This document shows positions 7,664 to 15,104 of a stretch of 38,028 nt of DNA, in pieces. The notes below the pieces were generated by a model, which had not been told where the DNA came from, did not search any database, and saw only the letters and a program-made list of their open reading frames with translations. Position 1 is the first letter of the stretch. Each line of letters starts with the position of its first letter. This DNA comes from CANRIN01 sp964493515. GTDB lineage: Bacteria; Bacillota; Clostridia; Oscillospirales; JAAYOS01. The stretch is from positions 1 to 38,028 of the forward strand of contig CAZBNJ010000017.1 in NCBI GenBank assembly GCA_964493515.1, read 5' to 3'. The translations under genes were made by a program, and so were the position numbers.

Positions 7664-7767
7664 GCTTATCCCCGTATCGTCAAAGCCTGAAGCACTGTTT
7701 TCATATCTTTATCCCACAACCCATTTTCTGGAGCAGTTTACTCACAAGAGTGAGCTGCTCATTTTTT
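7661..7767 (+). ncRNA. Candidate small RNA of about 105 nt
   Basis: Between a predicted plus-strand promoter and a strong intrinsic terminator (7731-7767) there is no open frame of note and no plus-strand gene nearby. The terminator has a GAGCAG/CTGCTC outer stem, a CTCAC/GTGAG inner stem with a one-sided bulge, and then A and six T. The unit has the size and architecture of a stand-alone sRNA. I do not recognise its family; 6S and tmRNA are excluded by size and features. Confidence 0.4.
7731..7767 (+). terminator. Intrinsic terminator pointing right
   Basis: Two stacked stems (7731-7736 with 7755-7760; 7741-7745 with 7750-7754) and a run of six T. No T run exists on the minus side, so it serves a plus-strand transcript. 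Confidence 0.7.
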
Positions 7768-7806
7768 GCGCGCCGCGTCGACAAACTGCCCGCAAATTCG
7801 ACAGAA

Positions 7807-7828
7807 GGGAAAACCCTGCGGTTTCCCC
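7807..7828 (-). terminator. Weak terminator-like hairpin after yabR
   Basis: A GGGAAACC/GGTTTTCCC-type stem lies about 45 bases after the yabR stop, with only a short T run. A second GC-rich hairpin (GCCGCG-TG-CGCGGC) lies immediately after the stop. Together they probably end the division/sporulation transcript. Confidence 0.45.
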
Positions 7829-7870
7829 TCCGTTTCTTGCAACACTTATGTTGCCGCGCACGCGGCAGGT

Positions 7871-8329
7871 TTATCCGCCGCGATGACGGCGATTTTTCTT
7901 CACGGCGTACAGGCTGGAGCCGGCGAGATTTTTCTTCGACTCCTGCATGAAGTGGCTCAGCCGCTCCTCAAACGCCTCGGCGTCGGTCAGCGGCGCCTTG
8001 GGCGGGGGAGTGGGAGCGTTCTGCGGACGCCTGTCCTCGCGCGGAGCACGGTTCTGGTATCCCCGATTCGAGGCGTGCTCGGAGCGCTCCGGCTGCGGCA
8101 GCGCGCGCTTTATCGACAAACTTATCCGCCCGCCGTCGCCGGTGGAGACCACCATCACCTTTACCGTGTCGCCCACTTTCAGATGCTCGTTTATGTCGGT
8201 GACATATGTATTCGCGACCTCGGATATGTGCACAAGCCCCGTCTCGCCCGACTCGAGCTGCACAAATGCCCCGAACGCCGCTATTTTTACGACCTTTCCC
8301 TCTAAGATCTCCTCAACTTCAACCGCCAT
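7871..8329 (-). CDS. yabR: S1 RNA-binding domain protein, YabR-like
   Basis: The 152 residues consist of one S1 (OB-fold) RNA-binding domain at 1-72, with the typical GKVVKIAAFGAFVQL, GLVHISEV and VGDTVKVMV stretches, then a low-complexity proline/arginine-rich linker and a short basic C-terminus. YabR-type proteins are small S1 proteins related to general stress protein 13 and are thought to associate with RNA or ribosomes; the exact role is unsettled. The position right after divIC, at the end of the spoVB-mazG-rqcP-yabP-yabQ-divIC series, matches B. subtilis and supports the name. The ribosome binding site (AGGGG) is weak, as expected for an internal operon gene. Confidence 0.85.
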   Translation of the reverse strand: MAVEVEEILEGKVVKIAAFGAFVQLESGETGLVHISEVANTYVTDINEHLKVGDTVKVMVVSTGDGGRISLSIKRALPQPERSEHASNRGYQNRAPREDRRPQNAPTPPPKAPLTDAEAFEERLSHFMQESKKNLAGSSLYAVKKNRRHRGG

Positions 8330-8354
8330 TTAACCCCTGTTTTCCCCTTTCAGA

Positions 8355-8666
8355 TCAACCCGAAACGTCGTAGAATATCTGCTCGTTTGAGCTGACATAT
8401 CCAAGCTCGTCGCGGGCAGCCTCGACAATGCGCTCGAGGTCGTCGCTCTTATCGAGAAGCTCGCTCAGCATCGCGTTATCGCGCTTTTTTCGGGCGATGT
8501 CCAACTGTACCGCCGCGCGCTGCTGCTCTGCGTCGGATATGTCGATGTGAAGCCGCACTACGCTGACCGCCATCCAAACGACCACCGTCAGCACCGCAAG
8601 TTTCAGCAACAGTCCGCTGCGCTTCTTCACCGGGGCGACCTCCTTCGATTTTCGGGTATTCTTCAT
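8355..8666 (-). CDS. divIC: Septum formation initiator DivIC
   Basis: Small bitopic division protein of the FtsB/DivIC family that forms a coiled-coil complex with FtsL and DivIB at the septum. The 103 residues show a basic cytoplasmic N-terminus (about 1-18), one membrane helix (about 19-40), an extracytoplasmic coiled coil (about 42-85) and the family's C-terminal motif, here ARDELGYVSSNEQIFYDV. Identity is strengthened by its place between yabQ and yabR, as in B. subtilis. The open yabQ frame runs 191 bases into this gene, almost certainly because of a frameshift near the yabQ end. Without it yabQ would stop five bases before the divIC start. Confidence 0.92.
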   Translation of the reverse strand: MKNTRKSKEVAPVKKRSGLLLKLAVLTVVVWMAVSVVRLHIDISDAEQQRAAVQLDIARKKRDNAMLSELLDKSDDLERIVEAARDELGYVSSNEQIFYDVSG

Positions 8667-9102
8667 TTAGCTTACCACATTTTTTCAAAGAAGGAAAGAG
8701 GTTTTGTATAGTTTTTTTGCAAAACACGAAAAATTTTGCGACACCGCGCCCCAAAAATACGAACGGACGGCAGATGAACTTCAGCACGCGTATCACGCTG
8801 TCTATCACGGCGTAGCCGACCTTTAGCACCAGCGGTCCGAGGGTGAGCAGATAGAGGATAAGCCCGAGCAGAAGTCCGATGAGCGCGAACAGACGCGGCT
8901 CGCCGCCGAGCACCCGCATGATTATCAGCGCGGCAAGCACGGTGGCGTACAGCCAGAACGCGGCGTCGCAAATCGGCGTGATGCCGGGGATGCGGAAGCG
9001 GCCGCGAATGAGCCGTCCCGCGTCGTAGACAAGTCCGAGCGACGCGCCGCCGAGCGCGCACAGCCCGAGTGCCCACACCTGCCAGGCTATCGACAGCTCC
9101 AT
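8476..9102 (-). CDS. yabQ: Spore cortex protein YabQ, C-terminal tail frameshifted
   Basis: Membrane protein needed for cortex formation, made in the mother cell. Residues 1-130 look genuine, with several hydrophobic segments (about 5-25, 45-65, 70-100) and a basic end at VFCKK. The next 78 residues mostly read an alternative frame of divIC and look like arbitrary translation. At K129-K130 the coding strand has a run of seven A (8712-8718). One extra A, or a -1 slip there, continues as NYTKPLSFFEKMW and stops at 8672, five bases before divIC, giving a 143-residue protein. I infer an indel error, a real mutation, or slippage. The start overlaps the yabP stop by one base (TGATG). The real end is probably 8672. 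Confidence 0.75.
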   Translation of the reverse strand: MELSIAWQVWALGLCALGGASLGLVYDAGRLIRGRFRIPGITPICDAAFWLYATVLAALIIMRVLGGEPRLFALIGLLLGLILYLLTLGPLVLKVGYAVIDSVIRVLKFICRPFVFLGRGVAKFFVFCKKTIQNLFPSLKKCGKLNEEYPKIEGGRPGEEAQRTVAETCGADGGRLDGGQRSAASHRHIRRRAAARGGTVGHRPKKAR

Positions 9103-9389
9103 CAGCCGAACAGACGGCGCAGCAGTCCGCGGCTCTGGGCGTTCTGCTCCGAGTATTCGAGCGCGGACACATCGCCCTCGACCACCAGCTCGCCGAGGTC
9201 GAGCGACAGCCGCTCGATGTGCAGTCCGTCGCCGCTGATGGTCAGCAGACCGCGGGACGTGAGCGCGACGACGCTCTGCTCGTCAAAGCTGGACACGTCC
9301 TCCACGCCGGTCACCGACAGGCGCTCGCGCCCGTCGAGCATAAGGCTGTGCGGCAGCTCCTGCGCCGACAGCAGTTCATTTTTTGGCAT
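9102..9389 (-). CDS. yabP: Sporulation protein YabP
   Basis: A 95-residue protein of the YabP/YqfC family, required for spore cortex assembly and expressed in the mother cell in B. subtilis. The core from about residue 12 to 80 carries the family pattern: a HSL-like start, LSVTGVEDVSSFDEQ, then TSRGLLTISGDGL and LSLDLGELVVEGDV, which predicts a small beta-rich domain. The C-terminus (SRGLLRRLFG) is basic and hydrophobic and could touch the membrane or YabQ. It is coupled to yabQ by a TGATG overlap. Its ribosome binding site GGAGG lies nine bases before ATG inside the 3' arm of a strong hairpin, an unusual arrangement described separately. Confidence 0.9.
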   Translation of the reverse strand: MPKNELLSAQELPHSLMLDGRERLSVTGVEDVSSFDEQSVVALTSRGLLTISGDGLHIERLSLDLGELVVEGDVSALEYSEQNAQSRGLLRRLFG

Positions 9390-9431
9390 AAAAAACCACC
9401 TCCGCTACTGCATCTATATGCGCGGAGGTGG
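9390..9431 (-). promoter_or_regulatory. Hairpin that is both terminator and cover of the yabP ribosome binding site
   Basis: Perfect 10-bp arms CCACCTCCGC / GCGGAGGTGG (plus-strand 9396-9405 and 9422-9431), with an inner GCAT/ATGC stem in the loop. On the minus strand the 3' arm contains the yabP GGAGG and is followed by six T and then ATG. It should end transcription of the upstream lipoprotein gene, and in any read-through RNA it hides the yabP site. Confidence 0.75.
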
Positions 9432-9453
9432 CTGTACATGTCCGATTTTCAGC

Positions 9454-11928
9454 CTATGCGTCCGCCTCGTCGCTTTCGGCGTCCGGACAATCGTCGGCGG
9501 AGTGGTCGGGGTATCCGTCGCCGTCGTGGTCGTGGGCAAGCTCGGCGTCGGTATAGCCCTCGGTCTTTAGCTTGTACCACGGCACCGACGAATCGAACGC
9601 CGCGGAGAACTCGGCGGCAAAGCCGTCCTTCACGCCGTCGACCGCCTTCAGCGCCGAGCAGGAGGAGAACGCGCCGGTAGACGGCTCGCAGCCGTCGTAC
9701 AGGCTGACGCTCGCAAGCGCGGTCGAGCCGGCAAAGCAGTAGCTTCCCAGCGTCGTGCCGTCGGCGATGGTCGCGCTCTCAAGCGAGGGACACTCGGCAA
9801 AGGCAAAGTCGCCGAGCGCCGCGCCGCTGCCGACCTCCAGCGTTTTCAGTGATGAGCGGCGGAAGCAGCTCGTGCCCAGCTTCACGCCGTTTGATATGAC
9901 TACGCTCTCAAGCGCGGTCATGTCGCGGAAGGCGTAGTCGCCGACCTTGAGCAGGGTGGAGGGCAGCGTCAGCGCGGTTATGTTTGAGTTTTTGTCGAAC
10001 GCGAACTCGCAAATCTCGGTTATGTTTGCGGGTATCTCGACCTCGCCGCCCTTGCCGTTGTAGGCGATGAGCAGGCTGCCGATAGCCGCGAAGTCGCCCG
10101 CGCTTTCGATCCACTTCGTGCCCTCGAACGCGCGGCCCTGCACCTCGTGCGGCTGCGAATTCCAACGTATCTCCGCAAGCGCGGTGCAGCCGCGGAACGC
10201 GTCGCGCTCGATCGTCTGCGTGCGCATCGGAAGGTCTATCGAGCCGAGCGATTCGCAGCCGTAGAACGCCATCTCGCCGATGACCCGCGCGCCGCCGAGC
10301 GATACGTCTTTCAGCGACGTGCAGCGGTAGAAGGTGTGGTCGGAGACCGCCTCGACCGCCTTCGGTATCTCGACGGCGGCGAGCGACGTGCACTCGTAGA
10401 ACGCGGACGCGCCGATGGTTCCGACCGACGCGGGTATGTCGATGCTTTCGAGCGACGCGCAGCCCGCAAACGCGCGCAGCGATATGCGCTCGAGCTTGTC
10501 CGGCAGTTTTACCGACGTGAGCTTTGCGCAGCCGTCAAACGTGCCGTCGCCGAGGACGGTCATGCCGCTCGGGAGGGTCACGTCGCCGAGCGCGGTGCAG
10601 CCTCGGAACATGGACGCGCAGTCGGCGGAGCAGACTATCGTCGCCTTTTCAAGCGCGGTGCAGTCGCGGAATATGTCGTCGCCGAGCGTCTCGACCGACG
10701 CGGGCACGGTCACGCTCTTCAGTGTCTCGCTGCCGAGAAACGCGCCCGAGCCTATCGCCTTTATCGCGGACGGAACGGTGTAGCTCTCGTCGTCGGCAAC
10801 GAATCGGACGAGCCGGTCGCCGTGGACGAAAACGCCGCCGAGAGTGTCGGTAAGCCACTTTGTGCCGTCGAACGCGTCGTAGGATATCGCCGCGCCGCCC
10901 AGCACGCTGCCGAGATCGACACTGTCGAGAGCCTCGCAGTCGGCAAACGCTGCCGCGCCGATGCTCCCGAGCTTGCTTGTGATGCTGAGTTTTTCGAGCG
11001 CGGCGCATCCGACGAACACGCCGTCGGAGAGGTAGCTGATGTCCGCCGAAAGCTCGACCGACGCCAGACTTTCGCACTGCGCGAACGCGTAGCTTCCGAT
11101 GGTACGGACGTTTCTCGGTATGACCACCGACGTGAGTCCGCTCGTCGAGAAGGCGTAGCTTCCGATATTCACCGCCGCTCCGAGGTCGATGTCCGTGAGC
11201 TTCGTGCAGCCGTTCAGCGCGCCGGGCAGATAGTCGGTTATCGCCGACGTGTCCAGCTTTTCAAGCGCGGTGCAGCCGTTGAACATCCCCTCGCCGAGCA
11301 GGGTCAGCGCGCCGAGCTTGACCTTTTCAAGCGCGGTGCAGCCGTAAAATATGCCGGTGCCGAGCTGCGGCGCGCCGACAAACTCGACCGACTTCAGCTC
11401 GGTACACTCCGAAAACGCGCTTCCGCCGAGCGCCTCGAGCTTTTCACCGAGCGTTATCTCACGAAGGGCGGAGCAGCCCGCAAACGCGCTTTCGCCGATG
11501 CTGACAAGGCTGTCCGGCAGCTCGATCGAGCTGAAGCCGGCGCAGTCCTTGAAGGCACTCGCGCCGATGGACTCAAGACCTTCGGGCAGATCGAATCCTC
11601 CCACCGTCTTGAGGCCGCTGAATACCTCGTCGTCTATCGCTTTCACACCGTCGGGTACGGTTATCCGGCTCGCCTCGCCCTCGTAGGACAGAAGCACGCC
11701 GTTGCTGTCCACCTCAAACCTGCCGCTGTCGTTTTCGACTGTCTCGACAGTTACCGGCTCGGCGCTCGGAGCTTCCGACGGCTCGGCGGACGCATCTATC
11801 GAAGCGCTCGGCTGTGCGGAGGGCGCGTCGGACGGCGACACGGAGGGTGATTCGGATTCCTCCGCGCGGTCCGAACAGGCGCAGAGCAGCATTGCTGCCG
11901 CAAGCACGAGCGCGAATATTCGCCTCAT
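9454..11928 (-). CDS. BspA-like leucine-rich-repeat lipoprotein
   Basis: An 824-residue surface lipoprotein. The signal peptide ends in the lipobox-like LCAC, so C18 is the likely lipidated residue. A Ser/Pro/Glu-rich spacer (about 20-58) follows. From about residue 95 to 780 runs an array of some 25-28 repeats of about 23 residues of the LRR_5 (BspA/TpLRR) type, with the recurring pattern IG-AFxxCxxLxxIxLPxxLxx. The C-terminus holds a DHDGDGYPD motif that resembles an EF-hand or thrombospondin type-3 calcium loop. BspA-like arrays usually mediate protein binding or adhesion; a spore or division role would be inference from location only. It sits between rqcP and yabP, where B. subtilis has no gene, and has a good GAGG site. 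No separate promoter is visible. Confidence 0.88.
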   Translation of the reverse strand: MRRIFALVLAAAMLLCACSDRAEESESPSVSPSDAPSAQPSASIDASAEPSEAPSAEPVTVETVENDSGRFEVDSNGVLLSYEGEASRITVPDGVKAIDDEVFSGLKTVGGFDLPEGLESIGASAFKDCAGFSSIELPDSLVSIGESAFAGCSALREITLGEKLEALGGSAFSECTELKSVEFVGAPQLGTGIFYGCTALEKVKLGALTLLGEGMFNGCTALEKLDTSAITDYLPGALNGCTKLTDIDLGAAVNIGSYAFSTSGLTSVVIPRNVRTIGSYAFAQCESLASVELSADISYLSDGVFVGCAALEKLSITSKLGSIGAAAFADCEALDSVDLGSVLGGAAISYDAFDGTKWLTDTLGGVFVHGDRLVRFVADDESYTVPSAIKAIGSGAFLGSETLKSVTVPASVETLGDDIFRDCTALEKATIVCSADCASMFRGCTALGDVTLPSGMTVLGDGTFDGCAKLTSVKLPDKLERISLRAFAGCASLESIDIPASVGTIGASAFYECTSLAAVEIPKAVEAVSDHTFYRCTSLKDVSLGGARVIGEMAFYGCESLGSIDLPMRTQTIERDAFRGCTALAEIRWNSQPHEVQGRAFEGTKWIESAGDFAAIGSLLIAYNGKGGEVEIPANITEICEFAFDKNSNITALTLPSTLLKVGDYAFRDMTALESVVISNGVKLGTSCFRRSSLKTLEVGSGAALGDFAFAECPSLESATIADGTTLGSYCFAGSTALASVSLYDGCEPSTGAFSSCSALKAVDGVKDGFAAEFSAAFDSSVPWYKLKTEGYTDAELAHDHDGDGYPDHSADDCPDAESDEADA

Positions 11929-11964
11929 AAAGTTATACCTCGTTTGCTGATTAGACTGCCGCGG

Positions 11965-12213
11965 CTACTCGATGGGCAGCTCGCGGTACATTGCGGGTGC
12001 GTCCGCCTTGGTCGCGGATTCGCTGATAGACAGCACCTCTATGCGCACGGCTCGCGCGCCGAGGCGTATCTCTATCACGTCGCCGGGCGAGACCGAGTAG
12101 CTGGCGCGGGCGGGCTTGCCGTTGACCGACACGCGCTCCGCGTCGCACGCCTCGTTTGCGACGGTGCGGCGCTTGATAAGGCGCGAGACCTTCAGATATT
12201 TGTCCAGCCGCAT
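11965..12213 (-). CDS. rqcP: S4-domain RNA-binding protein RqcP (YabO)
   Basis: An 82-residue protein that is essentially one S4 RNA-binding domain: MRLDKYLKVSRLIKRRTVA, then VSVNGKPARASYSVSPGDVIEI. This is the Hsp15/YabO group. In B. subtilis, YabO (RqcP) works with RqcH on stalled 50S subunits to add alanine tails in ribosome quality control. The short acidic tail after the domain is typical. I chose the ATG at 12213, five bases after GGAGG; an in-frame TTG at 12225 lies on that site. It stands after HU and before the leucine-rich lipoprotein, in the conserved yab order. Confidence 0.9.
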   Translation of the reverse strand: MRLDKYLKVSRLIKRRTVANEACDAERVSVNGKPARASYSVSPGDVIEIRLGARAVRIEVLSISESATKADAPAMYRELPIE

Positions 12214-12253
12214 TGGTTCCTCCAAATATTGTAAAAAATAGGTATAATACGCA

Positions 12254-12285
12254 CATAAGAGGGGGGCAGATGCCTCCCTCTTATG
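12254..12285 (-). terminator. Strong hairpin between HU and rqcP
   Basis: Perfect 10-bp arms CATAAGAGGG and CCCTCTTATG with further pairing inside. On the minus strand the T run comes only about 18 bases later, so it is an imperfect terminator. It may lower read-through from the highly expressed HU gene into rqcP or protect the HU mRNA 3' end. Confidence 0.5.
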
Positions 12286-12308
12286 CTATGTTTGCGCTAG
12301 GTAAAAAC

Positions 12309-12584
12309 TTACTTCGCGACGCTCTCCTTGAGGCCGCTGCCTGCCTTGAAGCTCGGAACCTTCGCGGCGGGGATGTTGATGATCTGGTTGGTGCGCGGGT
12401 TACGACCGGTGCGAGCCGCACGCTCCTTGACCTCGAAAGTGCCGAAGCCGACGAGAACGATCTTGTCGCCCTTCTTCAGGGTCTCGGCAACAACGCTGGT
12501 GAACGCCGCAACAGCCTTGTCAGCGTCCTTCTTCGAGATGCCGGCCTTCTCGGCGACGGCGGATACGAGTTCTGCCTTGTTCAT
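12309..12584 (-). CDS. HU family DNA-binding protein
   Basis: Nucleoid-associated dimeric histone-like protein that bends DNA. The 91 residues match HU length: helical N-terminus MNKAELVSAVAEKAGISKKDADKAV in outline, the signature GFGTFEVKERAARTGRNPRTN around residues 46-62, the proline-tipped DNA-binding arm, and the end KVPSFKAGSGLKESV. AGGAGG eight bases before ATG is a strong initiation site; a 14-residue upstream extension is rejected. Its place between mazG and rqcP is also seen in other Clostridia. Hairpins on both sides (12621-12647 and 12254-12285) suggest that its mRNA is separately processed or expressed above its neighbours. Confidence 0.96.
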   Translation of the reverse strand: MNKAELVSAVAEKAGISKKDADKAVAAFTSVVAETLKKGDKIVLVGFGTFEVKERAARTGRNPRTNQIINIPAAKVPSFKAGSGLKESVAK

Positions 12585-12620
12585 TCTAAATTCCTCCTGA
12601 AAATTTAGTAAACTGTATTT

Positions 12621-12647
12621 ATTCACGGGAAAATTCCCGATGAATAC
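12621..12647 (-). repeat. Hairpin between mazG and the HU gene
   Basis: TATTCACGGGAA (12621-12632) pairs with TTCCCGATGAATA (12635-12647) with one bulged base. It lies just after the mazG stop, without a T run on the minus strand; probably an mRNA processing or stabilising stem or a weak terminator. Confidence 0.5.
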
Positions 12648-12656
12648 GAAATAAGA

Positions 12657-13418
12657 TCACAGGCCCTCTTCCTTGGCCTGTTCCCACAGCGCCTCCTGCT
12701 GCTCGGTGGAGAGCTTGGAGAGATCGCCGCCGGTGCGCTCGACATAGCCGAAGCGCCGCGCGAACTTGTCGCAGCTGCGGGTGAGAGCAAGCTCGGGATC
12801 CACGCCCTTCTGCCTTGCGACGTTCACCGCCGCGAACAACAGGTCGCCGACCTCGTCGAGCACCGAACTTTCGCCGGTGGCGGCGCGGCACTCGCTCAGC
12901 TCCTCCTCGATGTCGCTGAACGCCTCGCGCAGAACGAAGCCGCTCTTTGCCGCGCGACCCTGCATCTTTTCGGCTCGCATGAGCGCGGGCAGAGCCTTTG
13001 CGACCGAGTCGACAGTCTTGCGATAGCTGCCGCCCTTGTCCTCGCGCTTGATGTCGTCCCAGACGGCGAGCACCTCGTCGGAGGTAGCCGCAGTCGTGTC
13101 GCCGAAGATGTGCGGATGGCGGTGGATGAGCTTTCGGACTTCCTCGTCACAGACGTCGTCTATGTCAAAGCCGCCCTTCTCCTGCTCCATGTGCGAGTGG
13201 AACACCACCTGGAGCAGCACGTCGCCCAGCTCCTCGCGCAGAAGCGCCGTGTCCTCGAGGTCTATCGCCTCGACCGCCTCGTAGGTCTCCTCGATGAAGC
13301 TCTGACGTATCGACTCGTGCGTCTGCTCCCTGTCCCAGGGACAGTGCTCACGCAGTATCGCCATCAGCTTTACCAGGTCGTAGAACCCATATTTCGGCTT
13401 ACTCTCAAAATCTATCAC
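12657..13418 (-). CDS. mazG: Nucleoside triphosphate pyrophosphohydrolase MazG
   Basis: Hydrolyses non-canonical or excess NTPs to NMP and pyrophosphate. The 253 residues contain two MazG repeats. The N-terminal repeat has CPWDREQTHESIRQSFIEE and the metal-binding EETYEAVEAI...REELGDVLLQVVFH pattern (about 43-76). The second repeat is around 160-215, with a degenerate EExxE and EVGDLLFAAVNVAR. The C-terminus FARRFGYVE is typical. B. subtilis YabN has an extra N-terminal methylase-like domain that is missing here, so this is the E. coli-like short form. It lies between spoVB and HU as in the conserved yab cluster. The start is supported by AGGTGA before the ATG. Confidence 0.93.
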   Translation of the reverse strand: MIDFESKPKYGFYDLVKLMAILREHCPWDREQTHESIRQSFIEETYEAVEAIDLEDTALLREELGDVLLQVVFHSHMEQEKGGFDIDDVCDEEVRKLIHRHPHIFGDTTAATSDEVLAVWDDIKREDKGGSYRKTVDSVAKALPALMRAEKMQGRAAKSGFVLREAFSDIEEELSECRAATGESSVLDEVGDLLFAAVNVARQKGVDPELALTRSCDKFARRFGYVERTGGDLSKLSTEQQEALWEQAKEEGL

Positions 13419-13496
13419 ACTTTCACCTCATTTGCAAGCGTTTTTTCACGGTTTTTTTGAAGAATCCCAAAAAATTTTGTTGCGGACGGTCGTTTT

Positions 13497-15086
13497 TCAC
13501 TTCAGGCGGAGGAAATCGGCTATCTTCTGACCCTTCGGAATGAGCGACAGGTCATCCCGTGTGACCGCCTTCATAAGCAGTATGCAGACGAAATAGATCA
13601 CCACCGCGACCGCGACCGAGCCGAGCACTGTTATCGAATTGGGCAGGAAGCGACCGAGAAGTCCGCTCGCAGCCCACGCGGCGGCAGCCATGATTAGCGT
13701 CGCGAGCAGCGGTCGTCCGAACATCCGCAGCACGTTCGGCGCGGGCTTTATGTTGCGGGATATGACTATCATGTTCAGCACCATTATCGTGCAGTAGCAG
13801 AGGCAGGTGCCGATAGGCGCGCCGTTGATGTTTATCGACGGCGTTCCGACGAGTATCCAGTTCGCGATTATCTTGACCACCGAGCCGCAGAGCATGGTGT
13901 ACACCGGCACGCGGACCTTTCCTATCGACTGAAGCGTCGAGTTGGACAGCATGACCACGCAGTTGAAGAACACCGCTATCGCGAGGATGTTCAGCGGTAT
14001 CGTCGCGGCGTCCGCCTCGGCAACGCGCGCGGGGAAGAGCAGGTGCAGTATCGGTCCCGCGAGCACCGACAGTCCGGCGGCGGCGGGCAGGGCGAGCAGT
14101 CCGGTCACGCGCATACCCGTCTCGATGGTGCGCGACGCAGCCTTCTGGTCGTGCTTTGCGAGCGCCGACGCTATCGCCGGGACTATCGCGGTGGAGAAGG
14201 GAACGATGAACGCGGACGGGAAGTTGAACAGCGTCTGCGCAAGTCCGTAAGAGCCGTACATCCACTCCGCCTGCTCCTGGCTGAAGCCCGCGGCAGAGGA
14301 CAGCCGTCCGAGCACCAGCGCCGAGTCGATGAGGTTGGTTATCGCGAGCACGCCCGAGCCGATGGTTATCGGTATCGCGATGGCGAGCAGCGATTTGGTT
14401 ATCTCGCCCTGGCTTCGCGGCGATGCGGGTCCGTCCGAGTAGTTCTTGCGGTCGAACGCGCGGCGGAGTATCAGGAACACCGCGCCGAGCACCGTGCCGA
14501 TGGTCACGCCGGCTATCGCGCCCGCGGCGGCTATCTCCTGACCGTAGCCCGCCCTGATGAGAAGTCCGGCGAAGATTATGCCGAACACCAGCTTTGAGAG
14601 CGCCTCGATTATCTGGCTGAGGGCGGTGGGCACCATGTTCATCTGACCCTGATAGTAGCCGCGGAACACGCTCATCACCGCCACAAAGAAGCTCGCGGGC
14701 GCGATGACGCGTATCGTGTATACCGACTTGGGGCTGTTCATTATCCTGGTGGCTATCGGGTCGGCAAAAATGAACATCAGCGCCGAACCGACAAAGCCGA
14801 TTATCAGGAAGGTGCTCATCGCGGCGCGGAATATCTTTTTGACGTCGCCGCCCTGACCGGTGGCGTTCGCCTCTGCGACCATCTTTGAGACCGCGACCGG
14901 AAGTCCGGCGGTGGAGATGACCAGCAGCACGTTGTACACGCTGTACGCGATGTTGAAGTTGGCAAAGCCGTTGCCGTCGAGCAGGTTGCCGAGCGGTATC
15001 TTGAACACCGCGCCGATCACCTTGACAAGGGCGACGCCTATCGCCAGCACCAGCGCGCCCTGAAGGAAGTTCTGTTTTTTCGCCAT
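13497..15086 (-). CDS. spoVB: Stage V sporulation protein B / MurJ-type flippase
   Basis: Polytopic membrane transporter of the MOP superfamily (polysaccharide biosynthesis/MurJ group), 529 residues with about 14 hydrophobic segments. In B. subtilis SpoVB is needed for cortex formation, probably by flipping lipid-linked peptidoglycan precursors in the mother cell. Typical features are the N-terminal GALVLAIGVALVKVIGAVFKIPLGN region, a conserved YRGYYQGQMNMVPTALSQ-like loop around residues 125-142, and basic inter-helix loops. Its position directly before mazG matches yabM-yabN. MurJ function in vegetative cells is an alternative, since the families overlap. Initiation relies on a rather distant GCGAGG, so translation may depend on coupling with the upstream deaminase gene. 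Confidence 0.9.
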   Translation of the reverse strand: MAKKQNFLQGALVLAIGVALVKVIGAVFKIPLGNLLDGNGFANFNIAYSVYNVLLVISTAGLPVAVSKMVAEANATGQGGDVKKIFRAAMSTFLIIGFVGSALMFIFADPIATRIMNSPKSVYTIRVIAPASFFVAVMSVFRGYYQGQMNMVPTALSQIIEALSKLVFGIIFAGLLIRAGYGQEIAAAGAIAGVTIGTVLGAVFLILRRAFDRKNYSDGPASPRSQGEITKSLLAIAIPITIGSGVLAITNLIDSALVLGRLSSAAGFSQEQAEWMYGSYGLAQTLFNFPSAFIVPFSTAIVPAIASALAKHDQKAASRTIETGMRVTGLLALPAAAGLSVLAGPILHLLFPARVAEADAATIPLNILAIAVFFNCVVMLSNSTLQSIGKVRVPVYTMLCGSVVKIIANWILVGTPSININGAPIGTCLCYCTIMVLNMIVISRNIKPAPNVLRMFGRPLLATLIMAAAAWAASGLLGRFLPNSITVLGSVAVAVVIYFVCILLMKAVTRDDLSLIPKGQKIADFLRLK

Positions 15087-15104
15087 GGGAACTGAAAACC
15101 TCGC

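Noticed and set aside
9396..9431. Mother-cell sigma-E promoter in the loop of the yabP hairpin
   Set aside because: CATATAGAT is a partial -10 match, but no acceptable -35 box lies at the right distance.
10147..11850. Long plus-strand frame opposite the leucine-rich-repeat gene
   Set aside because: Its repeats simply mirror the LRR repeats of the minus-strand gene; Arg/Ala-rich and without start signals.
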